Source of the DNA: Chitinophagales bacterium
GTDB lineage: Bacteria > Bacteroidota > Bacteroidia > Chitinophagales > Saprospiraceae
Direction: 5' to 3'
Length of the DNA: 64,000 nt
Assembly: GCA_017303475.1 (NCBI GenBank)
Contig: JAFLBO010000008.1
Coordinates: forward strand, 148,859-212,858
The translations under genes and the position numbers were made by a program. The notes beneath the pieces were generated by a model that worked only from the letters and a program-made list of their open reading frames with translations, was not told the origin of the DNA and did not search any database. Positions 1 through 9,843 of the stretch are shown here, piece after piece (the stretch's first letter is position 1; each line of letters begins with the position of its first letter).

Positions 1-239
1 AACCTATCGATTGGAATGAGGCTGAACAAAGGATGGATGTTGCTCATTTAGAAGCCCTACTTCGAAAACTACCACCGATAACCCAAAAAGTGTTCAACCT
101 GTTTGCCCTGGATGGCTTCAGTCATAAAGAAATCAGTGAAATGCTGGATATGAGTGAAGGCACCTCCAAATGGCATGTCAGTCACGCCAGATCCCAACTT
201 CAATCCTGGATCAAAGCAGAAATGGCAACCGCCCCCTAA
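1..239 (+). CDS. ECF-type RNA polymerase sigma factor, C-terminal part
   Basis: The reading frame is open from the window edge (first full codon at base 3) to the TAA at 237-239, so only the C-terminal part of the gene is present. The visible protein carries sigma region 4: a segment with LPPITQKVFNLFALDGFSHKEISEML followed by a helix-turn-helix around SEGTSKWHVSHAR, which binds the -35-like promoter element in ECF sigma factors. The next gene encodes a membrane protein that looks like its anti-sigma factor, the usual arrangement for such pairs. The ATG at 33 is internal to the frame and is probably not the start. The family call is firm; the regulon cannot be read from the sequence. Confidence 0.85.
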   Translation, partial: PIDWNEAEQRMDVAHLEALLRKLPPITQKVFNLFALDGFSHKEISEMLDMSEGTSKWHVSHARSQLQSWIKAEMATAP

Positions 240-240
240 C

Positions 241-298
241 CCCCCCCCCCTCAAACCCCTCAAACCCCTCAAACCCTTCAAACCCCTCAACCCCTCAA
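241..298 (+). repeat. 9-bp tandem repeat TCAAACCCC upstream of the anti-sigma-like gene
   Basis: After a run of C there are about six imperfect copies of TCAAACCCC/TCAAACCCT between the sigma-factor stop and the ATG at 323. The same word recurs inside the next gene, where it encodes Ser-Asn-Pro, and again at 12626-12668 before an ABC permease gene. Confidence 0.85.
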
Positions 299-322
299 TC
301 GCTTCTCATACATCATCCCGAC

Positions 323-1744
323 ATGGATAACATAGACGACCTGATGCGACAGAAATTCGACTCCGACAATCCCGGAGAGCGCTTCGAATTCCAGGAGGAG
401 TTCTGGGAGCAAGCCGAGGTATTGCTCCAAATGGACGAAGAGCGCCGCAAACGCAGGGCGTGGCTGTTTTGGAGCCTGCTCCTATTATTATTGCTGCTGT
501 TACTCGGCGGCTGGTGGTACTTTGCACAAAACGGCACAGGTATTACCCAAAAAGCGTCCAATCCAACTACAGAAACACCGATTAGCAAAGAAAATATCCC
601 TTCAAACCCTTCAATCCCATCAAACCCTTCAAACCCTTCAAACCCCTCAACCCCCTTAAACCCGTCAAACGCTTCAACCCAAAACCGGGCGACCACAAGG
701 GTCGCCCCTACAAGCGCATCAAACCCCACCCCTTCCTCTTCAAACCCTTCAAATCCAACCCAGATAACCAGAAAAATCGCCACACCTGATGCCTTGAATA
801 ATGTACAAGCTGCATCCAGGTCCATCTCATCAAACCCCTCCAACCTCTCAAACCCCTCAAACCCATCAAACCCATCAAACCCTTCAAACCCCTCAAACCC
901 CTCAAACCTCTCCAACCCTTCAAACCTCTCAAACCCCTCAAACCCCGCCCCCTCACCCCTTCAAACCCCGGAAGCAGAAAAGCAGTCGCTCGAAGCGCTG
1001 TTCCCGTTCGTGCCCCTGTCGATCATTCGGGTACAACCACCATTCTTGCCTGTAGCTGCGCCCATGATACCGGTAAAAAATCCGATAGCAACCGATATTC
1101 CGGTGGCCGAAAAAACCAAGCCCGCCAAAGATTCCCGGAAGTTTTCTGCAGGATTCAGTTTGCTGGCATCGGTCAATTCACCAGATACCCTCAGCCGCCG
1201 CCTGGGTGTAGCGCCCGGCGTCTATGCTCAATACCGGATAAACAATGAACTCACCTTGCGCTTTGGCGGACAATACCGGATTACGCCGGGGTATACCATT
1301 GACAACAACCTGCCTGATTCGATTACGGGCGAGCAACTTCGCTACTCTTTTGGCTTTAAAAAATTGAGCTATGAACGCCAAATCAAGGCACTGCATCACC
1401 TGGAAATCCCGTTATCCATGCAATGGAACAGGAAACGAATCGGACTGGAAGTAGGCGCTACCCTGGGCCTGTTAATATTGGTACAGGAAACCACCAAAAC
1501 ATCTTTTGAATCATCCCTTGAAGCGCCAAAGCAAACAACCAAAAACTTTGTTTCAGGTGATCGCTCTCTGTACAGACCTTTCTACCTCACAGGATTCCTG
1601 GGGGCAGAATATCGCCTGAGCAGTCGGTGGGCCGCAACAGCCAGGGCGCATTACAGGTTTACCAGCCTAGAAAAACCTACGGAAGGAGGCCCGATTTCCA
1701 GACCGGGATTCATTGACTTTGGGGTCCGTTATCGTCTTTATTAA
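323..1744 (+). CDS. Dual-membrane-spanning anti-sigma factor-like protein (Dma-like) with Ser-Asn-Pro linker and beta-barrel domain
   Basis: The protein has 473 residues from the ATG at 323. The frame is open further upstream to about 170, but that part overlaps the sigma gene and the repeats, so the internal ATG is preferred. Residues 1-43 are charged and probably cytoplasmic. Residues about 44-66 form one transmembrane helix containing a run of ten leucines. Residues about 90-215 are a low-complexity linker rich in SNP and NPS triplets. The last 150 or so residues, from FSAGFSLLASV, alternate like an outer-membrane beta-barrel of the OmpW/porin-like type and end in an aromatic, YRLY. This order (cytoplasmic anti-sigma segment, inner-membrane helix, disordered periplasmic linker, outer-membrane barrel) matches the Dma anti-sigma factors described in Bacteroides thetaiotaomicron. 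Its place directly after an ECF sigma gene supports that role. Function is inferred from architecture; the N-terminal segment has no motif that I can name. Confidence 0.7.
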   Translation: MDNIDDLMRQKFDSDNPGERFEFQEEFWEQAEVLLQMDEERRKRRAWLFWSLLLLLLLLLLGGWWYFAQNGTGITQKASNPTTETPISKENIPSNPSIPSNPSNPSNPSTPLNPSNASTQNRATTRVAPTSASNPTPSSSNPSNPTQITRKIATPDALNNVQAASRSISSNPSNLSNPSNPSNPSNPSNPSNPSNLSNPSNLSNPSNPAPSPLQTPEAEKQSLEALFPFVPLSIIRVQPPFLPVAAPMIPVKNPIATDIPVAEKTKPAKDSRKFSAGFSLLASVNSPDTLSRRLGVAPGVYAQYRINNELTLRFGGQYRITPGYTIDNNLPDSITGEQLRYSFGFKKLSYERQIKALHHLEIPLSMQWNRKRIGLEVGATLGLLILVQETTKTSFESSLEAPKQTTKNFVSGDRSLYRPFYLTGFLGAEYRLSSRWAATARAHYRFTSLEKPTEGGPISRPGFIDFGVRYRLY

Positions 1745-1758
1745 ACCGGAAAAACATC

Positions 1759-2367
1759 ATGAAACATACTTGGTATACGCTGACCCTGTTGGTTAGTTTG
1801 AGCTGGGCAGCCTGCACTGTAGATCCACCGGAACCCATTGACGGGGAGGAAAACCCGGTGTTTGTAGCTTCTATTAACCTGGATTCCGTAGGATTTATCC
1901 AGGCAGGAGTCAATGACTACTATCTGTTTACTCGAGTGGAACGCCCCGATGAAACACTCGTCATGTCGGGGGCTTTTGCTAAAACAAACTGCCCGGATGG
2001 CGATTGTCCGGAAAGCCTGAAGTTTGAATTCTGGAATAATACGCTTGAAAACATGGTAGAATTACCTGAAGAAATATTTGGACCTTTTTTCCCCTGGCAA
2101 ATCAAGGGTATCGCCACAAACCCGCTGGGCACTGTAGCTATTCAATGGACCGACACCAAAGGCAGGATGCTACGATCAGACTGGTATGCAGGATTTCAGG
2201 ATTCAACCTATATGACTATCACAGCTTCCGAGCCTTGGGAAAACAACGAAAGGGGTGAAAAAACCTGGAAAATGGATGTTAATTTCTCCTGTTGGCTTAT
2301 GGATTCCACACAAACCGTTGAACAGCGAATTGAAGGCACTGCCGTCATTGCTGTTGGTTACCGTTAA
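1759..2367 (+). CDS. Putative lipoprotein of unknown function
   Basis: The protein has 202 residues and begins with a lipoprotein signal ending at LSWAAC, with the acylated Cys at residue 19. The mature part is acidic at first (VDPPEPIDGEENP), contains a CPDGDCP pair of cysteines and looks beta-rich. I recognise no family. It starts 14 bp after the anti-sigma-like gene and reads the same way, so it is probably cotranscribed with it. It could belong to the same envelope-sensing unit, but that rests on position alone. Confidence 0.7.
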   Translation: MKHTWYTLTLLVSLSWAACTVDPPEPIDGEENPVFVASINLDSVGFIQAGVNDYYLFTRVERPDETLVMSGAFAKTNCPDGDCPESLKFEFWNNTLENMVELPEEIFGPFFPWQIKGIATNPLGTVAIQWTDTKGRMLRSDWYAGFQDSTYMTITASEPWENNERGEKTWKMDVNFSCWLMDSTQTVEQRIEGTAVIAVGYR

Positions 2368-2390
2368 TCCAGCATAACGAGCCTTTTCCG

Positions 2391-2398
2391 TATGTTTG
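2391..2398 (+). promoter_or_regulatory. Bacteroidota -7 box (TATGTTTG) of nadB
   Basis: TATGTTTG fits the TAnnTTTG consensus and ends only 4 bases before the ATG at 2403. Transcription starting at the usual distance would give a leaderless or nearly leaderless mRNA. Confidence 0.5.
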
Positions 2399-2402
2399 CG
2401 GC

Positions 2403-4013
2403 ATGACGCGTACCAAAACCGACATCCTCGTACTGGGTTCGGGCATTGCCGGACTCACCTTTGCCATCAAGGCCTCCCGTTTGTTTCCAGACCGGAAAAT
2501 TCTGGTACTCACCAAAACCACCGAAGGTGAAAGCAATACCCGCTACGCCCAGGGCGGCGTGGCCGCAGTCTGGGATCTGGAAAAAGATAATTTCGAAAAA
2601 CATATTGCAGATACCCTTGATGCCGGTGATGGACTTTGTAAGGCCGACATTGTGCGCATTGTGGTGGAAGAAGGTCCCGAGCGGGTACGCGAAATCATTG
2701 GCTGGGGAGCCGATTTTGATAAAGTAAAAGATGCCTCCGGGTACGATCTGGCCCGGGAAGGCGGCCACTCCGAACACCGTATCCTGCACTATAAAGACCT
2801 TACCGGCTGGGAAATGCAGCGAGCGCTCATGGAAGAGGTAAAAAAATGTGCCAATGTGCAAATTGCCGAGCACTATTTCGCCCTCGATCTCATTACGCAA
2901 CACCATTTAGGCCGAATGGTAATTCGGGTAACACCCGGTATTGAATGTTATGGCTGCTATGCCCTGAACAAACAAAACGGCGAAATTGATACCATTCTGG
3001 CCCGGGTAACTGTGATGTGTACCGGTGGCGCCGGACAAGTGTACAAGTCTACCACCAATCCGGTGATTGCAACCGGCGATGGCGTAGCAATGGCTTATCG
3101 GGCAAAGGCACGGGTAGAGAATATGGAATTTATGCAATTCCACCCAACCTCCCTGTTCAATCCGGCCGGTGAAACGCCCTCTTTCCTGGTTTCTGAGGCG
3201 GTTCGGGGCTTTGGCGGCATACTGAAAACTGCGGAAGGTGAGGAATTTATGCAACATTATGATCCGCGTTTATCACTGGCGCCCCGCGATATCGTGGCGC
3301 GCGCCATCGACTCCGAGATGAAAAAACGTGGTACCGATTGTATGTATCTTGATTGCAGGCATCTGGATAAGGAGGCTTTTGTGGCGCATTTCCCAACTAT
3401 CTACGAAAAATGCAAAAGCATAGGCATAGATCCGATGAAAGACATGATTCCGATCGTGCCCGCCTGCCATTATACCTGCGGAGGAGTTATGGTGGATGCC
3501 CAGGGCCACACCAGTATTCAGCGACTCTACGCTGCAGGTGAGTGCAGCAGCACAGGCCTGCACGGCGCCAACCGACTGGCATCCAATTCCCTGCTGGAGG
3601 GAATGGTATTTGCCCACAGAGTGGCGCAGGATTTGCCCGGCAAACTGGAAACCTGGTCTTTTCAGGAGGATGTTCCTAACTGGAATGCTGAAGGCACAAC
3701 CGACCCTCAGGAAATGGTGTTAATTACCCAAAGTTTGAAGGAGTTACGGGAAATCATGTCGTATTATGTGGGTATCGTGCGCTCCAATGTGCGTCTGAAG
3801 CGCGCCCTCGACCGACTTTTCCTCCTCTATCAGGAAACAGAAGAACTGTATAAAACCACCACCATCAGTCCGCAACTGATGGAACTACGCAACCTCATCA
3901 CGGTGGCTTATCTCATCACCCGTTCGGCCTCCCACCGTCGTGAAAGCAGGGGCTTGCATTACACCACCGATTATCCTGAGCAGTTACCGTTTGTGGAGCA
4001 TTCAGTGTTGTAG
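2403..4013 (+). CDS. nadB: L-aspartate oxidase
   Basis: NadB oxidises L-aspartate to iminoaspartate with FAD, the first step of de novo NAD synthesis, in the cytoplasm. The 536-residue length is typical. The Rossmann motif GSGIAG lies at residues 12-17. The succinate dehydrogenase/fumarate reductase flavoprotein signatures RYAQGG, EFMQFHPTSLF, LAPRDIVARAI (with the catalytic Arg) and GANRLASNSLLEGMVF follow in order. A helical C-terminal domain ends with SHRRESRGLHYTTDYP, which is characteristic of NadB rather than SdhA. No nadA or nadC is adjacent. It is followed by a long inverted repeat shared with the convergent TPR gene. Confidence 0.96.
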   Translation: MTRTKTDILVLGSGIAGLTFAIKASRLFPDRKILVLTKTTEGESNTRYAQGGVAAVWDLEKDNFEKHIADTLDAGDGLCKADIVRIVVEEGPERVREIIGWGADFDKVKDASGYDLAREGGHSEHRILHYKDLTGWEMQRALMEEVKKCANVQIAEHYFALDLITQHHLGRMVIRVTPGIECYGCYALNKQNGEIDTILARVTVMCTGGAGQVYKSTTNPVIATGDGVAMAYRAKARVENMEFMQFHPTSLFNPAGETPSFLVSEAVRGFGGILKTAEGEEFMQHYDPRLSLAPRDIVARAIDSEMKKRGTDCMYLDCRHLDKEAFVAHFPTIYEKCKSIGIDPMKDMIPIVPACHYTCGGVMVDAQGHTSIQRLYAAGECSSTGLHGANRLASNSLLEGMVFAHRVAQDLPGKLETWSFQEDVPNWNAEGTTDPQEMVLITQSLKELREIMSYYVGIVRSNVRLKRALDRLFLLYQETEELYKTTTISPQLMELRNLITVAYLITRSASHRRESRGLHYTTDYPEQLPFVEHSVL

Positions 4014-4157
4014 TGACGGCTTACGGTAGACGGCCAACGGTGGACGGTAGCGTTGGCCTTGAGATTCCTTGTTTCCAATAGTCCGAAACAAATTCCATGA
4101 GCAACAATACCGTCCACCGTAGGCCGTCCACCGTAAGCCGTCCACCGTAAGCCGTCA
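4014..4157. repeat. Inverted repeat between nadB and the TPR gene (GGACGGCTTACGGT family)
   Basis: The left arm (4014-4049) and right arm (4108-4157) are reverse complements built from a 14-bp word close to GGACGGCTTACGGT. The right arm has one extra word. The left arm starts directly after the nadB stop, and the right arm includes the TGA of the convergent gene (complement of 4155-4157). The same word family forms the inverted repeat at 40393-40570. It probably acts as a bidirectional terminator, although it has no run of T. Confidence 0.85.
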
Positions 4158-5813
4158 CTTATTCATACTCTCCCACTTAGCCAGATCCGCATTCCCTTTT
4201 TCTGTTTCGCCGAGGCGTAGGTAGCAATTGCCTCTGGCGCGGTAAACCCGGGCAAAGGTGGTATCCAGTTCAATGGCTTTGTTGAAATCTGCAATAGCCT
4301 CCTGGTTCCTGTCCAGATTGGCGTAGGAGAGTCCGCGATTGTAGAGCTCTGGCACCTCGTTTGGGTAATGCTCCAAAAACACATTGAGGTCGTTAATGGA
4401 AGCCTCGTAGTTTTTCAGCATACCAAAAATGTTGCCCCGGAATTTGTAGGCTTCGTACAGTTGCGGATTGCGCTGAATGGCTTTGGTGAAATCCTGAATG
4501 GCTTTTTGTGCATCGGTGGCTTTACCGTAAGCCATACCTCTCCAGTAATATGCCTTACCAAAGTTATCTCCGGTAGCCGCAATGGCTTTATCAATCAGGG
4601 TGGTGGTATTTTTCCAGTCGCGGATGCGCAGAGCGGAAGTAACCAGCCAAACAAAGGCCAAGCCTAGCAAAACTGCCCATGCTGCACCAGTCCAGGACGG
4701 CCGTTTTTCTTTCAAAAAATCAGGCAGGGAGGCCAGCATGACAAAAATTCCGAGTCCGGCCAGATAGTTATAACGGTCCGAGCGCAGCTCAAACGTACCG
4801 AAGGTAGACCAGGGCAAGGCCAGAATAATGTTAGAGAGATAAAACAGAGCGCCAATCCAGAGTAACGGCATAACAGCCCTGCTTTTCCAGGCGCCAAACA
4901 GCAAGGCCGCCAAAATTGCCGGCGCTGCGTAATAATCCCAGCTCCAGGCGCCATTTACTTTTTCAAACGGATACCAGATGCTGAGACCGGTTGGGAACAA
5001 CAGTTTTTTCCAGTAAAACAGCACCGTATGACAAGCCATCAGGCCGCGATCAAGCAAGGTGAAATCTGCTGGTTGGTTGAGCTGCCCTGCATACTGACGC
5101 GAATACAGGGTGAGTGCACCAAAAGCCAGGGAAATCGCAAAAAACGGGGCTTTTTCAAGAATAATTTTGGTATTAAAGCCGCGTTTTTTCCATAAATCCA
5201 GCACCAGCAGCGTAAGTGGTAAAGTTACAGCCGCCGATTTGGCCAAACATGCCAGTAAAAACATGGTAACCGCCAACCAGTAGTTTTTACCCCAGCCACT
5301 ACCCTCTTCCGAGGTGTGTTTGAGGTAATAGTTCATGGCCAGCAGACTGAACATGGAGAACAATGGCGTACTAAAGCCGGCAATCCAGGCCACTGCTTCT
5401 ACCTGCAATGGGTGGATAGCAAAAAACAGCGCCACCACAGCCGAAACCGCCAGATTAAAGTCGAGCTTGCGGAACAAACGGAATACCAGCAAAACATTGG
5501 CAAAATGTACCAGTGCCGACAGCATGTGGTACCAGTTTGGACTTTCTTTACCCAGAATGTAGGCAATTTGGTAGCCAATCCAGGTGAGCGGGGCGTACAT
5601 ACCCAGGTTGAAACCGTTGAAAATCAGGAAATCTTTCACCGCCGGATTGTCTACGGTAGCGGTATGATCGTCCATTCCCACCATCTCATTGCTGAATCCG
5701 GTGCTGTAGAGGACAAACCCAAGGGCAGCCAGTACCCATGGCAACCATTTTTCGGTATTATCCGCTTGCTGAGTATTTTCTTTTTTCGGGCCCGAAGTCG
5801 ATTTTTTCGCCAT
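4155..5813 (-). CDS. TMTC-like membrane protein: GT-C glycosyltransferase fold plus TPR repeats
   Basis: The protein has 552 residues from the ATG at 5813 (a TTG four codons upstream is also possible). A short charged N-terminus is followed by about ten hydrophobic segments. The first extracytoplasmic loop holds GMDDHTATVDNPAVKDF, an acidic pair followed by DNPAVKD, as in GT-C lipid-phosphosugar transferases and the TMTC O-mannosyltransferases of animals. The last 150 residues are TPR repeats (AYYWRGMAYGK, AYKFRGNIFGM, LYNRGLSYANL, VYRARGNCYLR). This suggests a membrane enzyme that glycosylates exported proteins and uses its TPRs to hold substrate, but the reaction is inference. It is convergent with nadB and divergent from the HAD gene. 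Confidence 0.75.
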   Translation of the reverse strand: MAKKSTSGPKKENTQQADNTEKWLPWVLAALGFVLYSTGFSNEMVGMDDHTATVDNPAVKDFLIFNGFNLGMYAPLTWIGYQIAYILGKESPNWYHMLSALVHFANVLLVFRLFRKLDFNLAVSAVVALFFAIHPLQVEAVAWIAGFSTPLFSMFSLLAMNYYLKHTSEEGSGWGKNYWLAVTMFLLACLAKSAAVTLPLTLLVLDLWKKRGFNTKIILEKAPFFAISLAFGALTLYSRQYAGQLNQPADFTLLDRGLMACHTVLFYWKKLLFPTGLSIWYPFEKVNGAWSWDYYAAPAILAALLFGAWKSRAVMPLLWIGALFYLSNIILALPWSTFGTFELRSDRYNYLAGLGIFVMLASLPDFLKEKRPSWTGAAWAVLLGLAFVWLVTSALRIRDWKNTTTLIDKAIAATGDNFGKAYYWRGMAYGKATDAQKAIQDFTKAIQRNPQLYEAYKFRGNIFGMLKNYEASINDLNVFLEHYPNEVPELYNRGLSYANLDRNQEAIADFNKAIELDTTFARVYRARGNCYLRLGETEKGNADLAKWESMNK

Positions 5814-5930
5814 ACGCTCAAACAATTAAAAATTTACGGGCGAAGGTCGTGAAAGAGATTGAAAATCAGGGAATGATGATGGAGAAAGGATTTTTTGAGT
5901 TTTGGGAGGTGGGGGGGCACACAGATTTTT

Positions 5931-6043
5931 TCGCACAGATTTTACACAGATTTGTTGCGCAGATTTCACACAGATTTTTTAGAATACTTTGAATCAAAAT
6001 CTGTGTGAAATCTGCGCAACAAATCTGTGTAAAATCTGCGCGA
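5931..6043. repeat. 48-bp near-perfect inverted repeat in a divergent gene junction
   Basis: Arms 5931-5978 and 5996-6043 match at 47 of 48 positions, with a 17-bp spacer. Each arm is itself made of repeats of CAGATTT separated by ACA or GCG. It lies between the divergent starts at 5813 and 6103, so it cannot be a terminator for either gene. Confidence 0.9.
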
Positions 6044-6102
6044 AACCTGCCCGAAACCAGTGCAAAACCCACCATCTTCGCCCTTCGAAATCAACCCACA
6101 CC

Positions 6103-6720
6103 ATGAATCTCATTTTTGATTTTGGCAATGTCCTTTTCGATTTGGACTTACCCGCATTTGAACGAAAAATGAAACAATATGCCGGAGATCAGCGCTACTC
6201 CGAGGCAAAATCCAGGCTTGTGCAGCAGCGTGTTTTTGAGCTTTACGAAACCGGCGGCATGAGTTCAGAAGAATTTGTTGCCCAAATAGCAGAAGCCTCC
6301 GGCACAACCAACGAACAGGTTATTGATGCCTGGAATGGCATTTTTCTGGATTTTCCACGTCATCGGCTGGACATGCTGCTGGCCTTGCGCAAAAAACACC
6401 AGGTTTTTCTGCTGAGCAATATCAACCCCTTGCACGAAAGCTGGATTGCTGATTACATGGACCGCACCCACGGCCTACGGGATTATGAATCGCTGCACTT
6501 CGACGGGGTATATTTCTCCCACCTCATACGCCTGCGCAAGCCCTCGCGCGAGATCTATGAGTACGTACTGGCTGATGCAGAGCTCAAACCTGAAACCTGT
6601 ATGTTTTTCGACGACCTGCCCGAAAACATCGCAGCAGCCTCCGAGCTGGGTATTCAGGGCATCTGGCACGACCCCAAAACGGAAATAGCAGACCGAATGA
6701 AGCAACTGCAATTGTTGTAG
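6103..6720 (+). CDS. HAD-superfamily hydrolase (YihX-like subfamily IA phosphatase)
   Basis: The protein has 205 residues from the ATG at 6103. The frame is open upstream into the palindrome, but motif I sits at the very N-terminus only with this start. Motif I is FDFGNVLFD: the nucleophile Asp is present, and the second Asp of the usual DxD is Gly, as in YihX, a glucose-1-phosphate phosphatase of E. coli. Motif II is LLSNIN, motif III is the Lys in RLRKPSREIY, and motif IV is MFFDDLPEN. It is probably a small cytoplasmic phosphatase. The substrate cannot be read from the sequence. It converges on a broken gene with an 11-bp gap. Confidence 0.85.
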   Translation: MNLIFDFGNVLFDLDLPAFERKMKQYAGDQRYSEAKSRLVQQRVFELYETGGMSSEEFVAQIAEASGTTNEQVIDAWNGIFLDFPRHRLDMLLALRKKHQVFLLSNINPLHESWIADYMDRTHGLRDYESLHFDGVYFSHLIRLRKPSREIYEYVLADAELKPETCMFFDDLPENIAAASELGIQGIWHDPKTEIADRMKQLQLL

Positions 6721-6731
6721 GTGGGACATTT

Positions 6732-7522
6732 TCACCCCTTGACAATTTGTATGCTCCTCAATATCTTTTGTCCGGACCTCATAGTAAGCAAATAATTTCC
6801 CGGAGGCAGAATCTCCGGCAAAACGCCTGACAGGCTGTGTTTTCCTGCCGGATAATCCTGGTTATTTACTAAATCAAAGACCTTTTTTCCATTCATGTCC
6901 AACACCAAACGAAAGATCCCGACTTCCATCAGGCAATACCTGTACCAGGGTAAGGGCTGGATTAGAACCTCCTCCCATGATAGCACTAATGATTTTACCA
7001 TCCGGCCTGACCACCAAACTGGTGCCTTCAACTTCGTTCAGGACATGATGCACCCCCTGAGATCCAAAAGCGGGGTCTAATGTACCATCGGGCAAACATT
7101 GTAAAATAACTGCTGAAAATGGCAAATGCGTATAACCTGTAACCACAATCTTACCGTCATCGAGCAAAGTCAGGTCGTACGCCTCCGACAACACCCCATG
7201 TCCACCCAAATCATGAATTATGATGCCGTTTAACCCAAAGGAAGTATCCAAAGTTCCATTAGGTTCTGTAAAACGAAGTATCCAGCGTACCATCAGTGCG
7301 ATACCTTAAAACATCGAAGCTATAACTATCCGGGCTACCAACAAATACCATGGAACCATCTTCCTGTACCTGGAGGTAGTTTCCATACGGATTTAAAGCC
7401 CATATACGCCAGGGGATTTGCACTACACCATACACACCAAATGAAGGATCGGGATAAATACCCTGAGCTTGAATGCAGACATTCAGCCCAAAAAACAATA
7501 AGAAAAACTGGATGTATTTCAT
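6732..7522 (-). pseudogene. Decayed delta-60-repeat secreted protein with T9SS type A sorting domain
   Basis: Three overlapping pieces in different frames add up to one gene. Piece 1 (7522-7259) has a signal peptide ending near CIQAQ and stops just after a delta-60 repeat core, DGTLDTSF. Piece 2 (7293-6874) starts inside the next repeat and carries DGKIVVTG, PDGTLDPAFG and PDGKI. Piece 3 (7031-6732) is a T9SS type A sorting domain (LDMNGKKVFDL, LPPGNYLLTM). At both junctions the protein jumps between parts that are normally further apart. This suggests two internal deletions that also shifted the frame, probably between repeats. Delta-60 proteins of this phylum are usually much longer. The gene is unlikely to make a functional secreted product. 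Confidence 0.8.
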
Positions 7523-7736
7523 GATGAATGAAACGTTTAAAGGTTAAAACGAAAGCAAAAAGACGGCTTTGTCTGCAGGTATTTTGTAACACTTTTTGGC
7601 CTTTATTCCCTAAAACCAATTATATATTTATTTTATTCATAATTAATTGATTATCAATATTAAAACAAAAGCTTAATTTATCCCTTTTTCCTCAAAAAAT
7701 CGCCCGGAATCATTTCATTTCCCGGATTATTCGCCG

Positions 7737-7744
7737 TATCTTTG
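7737..7744 (+). promoter_or_regulatory. -7 box (TATCTTTG) of gyrB
   Basis: TATCTTTG matches TAnnTTTG and lies 42 bases before the ATG at 7787, in an AT-rich stretch (7600-7740) that separates gyrB from the decayed gene. Confidence 0.65.
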
Positions 7745-7768
7745 CACACATTTTTTCAAGTTTAGTAG

Positions 7769-9772
<2,004 letters not shown>

Positions 9773-9774
9773 GG

Positions 9775-9843
9775 ACGATGAACGATGGGCGTTGCGCCTG
9801 GCTTTCCAATGGAAGGCCAGGTGCAACGCCCATCGTTCATCGT
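9775..9843. repeat. Inverted repeat between gyrB and the XRE regulator that runs into its coding end
   Basis: Arms 9775-9808 and 9810-9843 are reverse complements with two mismatches. They contain the word CGATGAACGATGG. The right arm covers the TGA (complement of 9837-9839) and last codons of the regulator, and further copies of the word extend to about 9857. Related words occur at 27860-27900. Confidence 0.85.

Noticed and set aside
313..956. Minus-strand frames of Glu-Gly-Phe and Gly-Leu-Arg repeats opposite the anti-sigma-like gene
   Set aside because: They are reverse-frame readings of the TCAAACCCC repeat; the sense frame has a signal-anchor helix and barrel and is the real gene.
5989..6102. 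Upstream start for the HAD gene inside the palindrome
   Set aside because: The extra 38 residues are translated repeat (NLCEICATNLC) and would displace the N-terminal catalytic Asp from its normal position.
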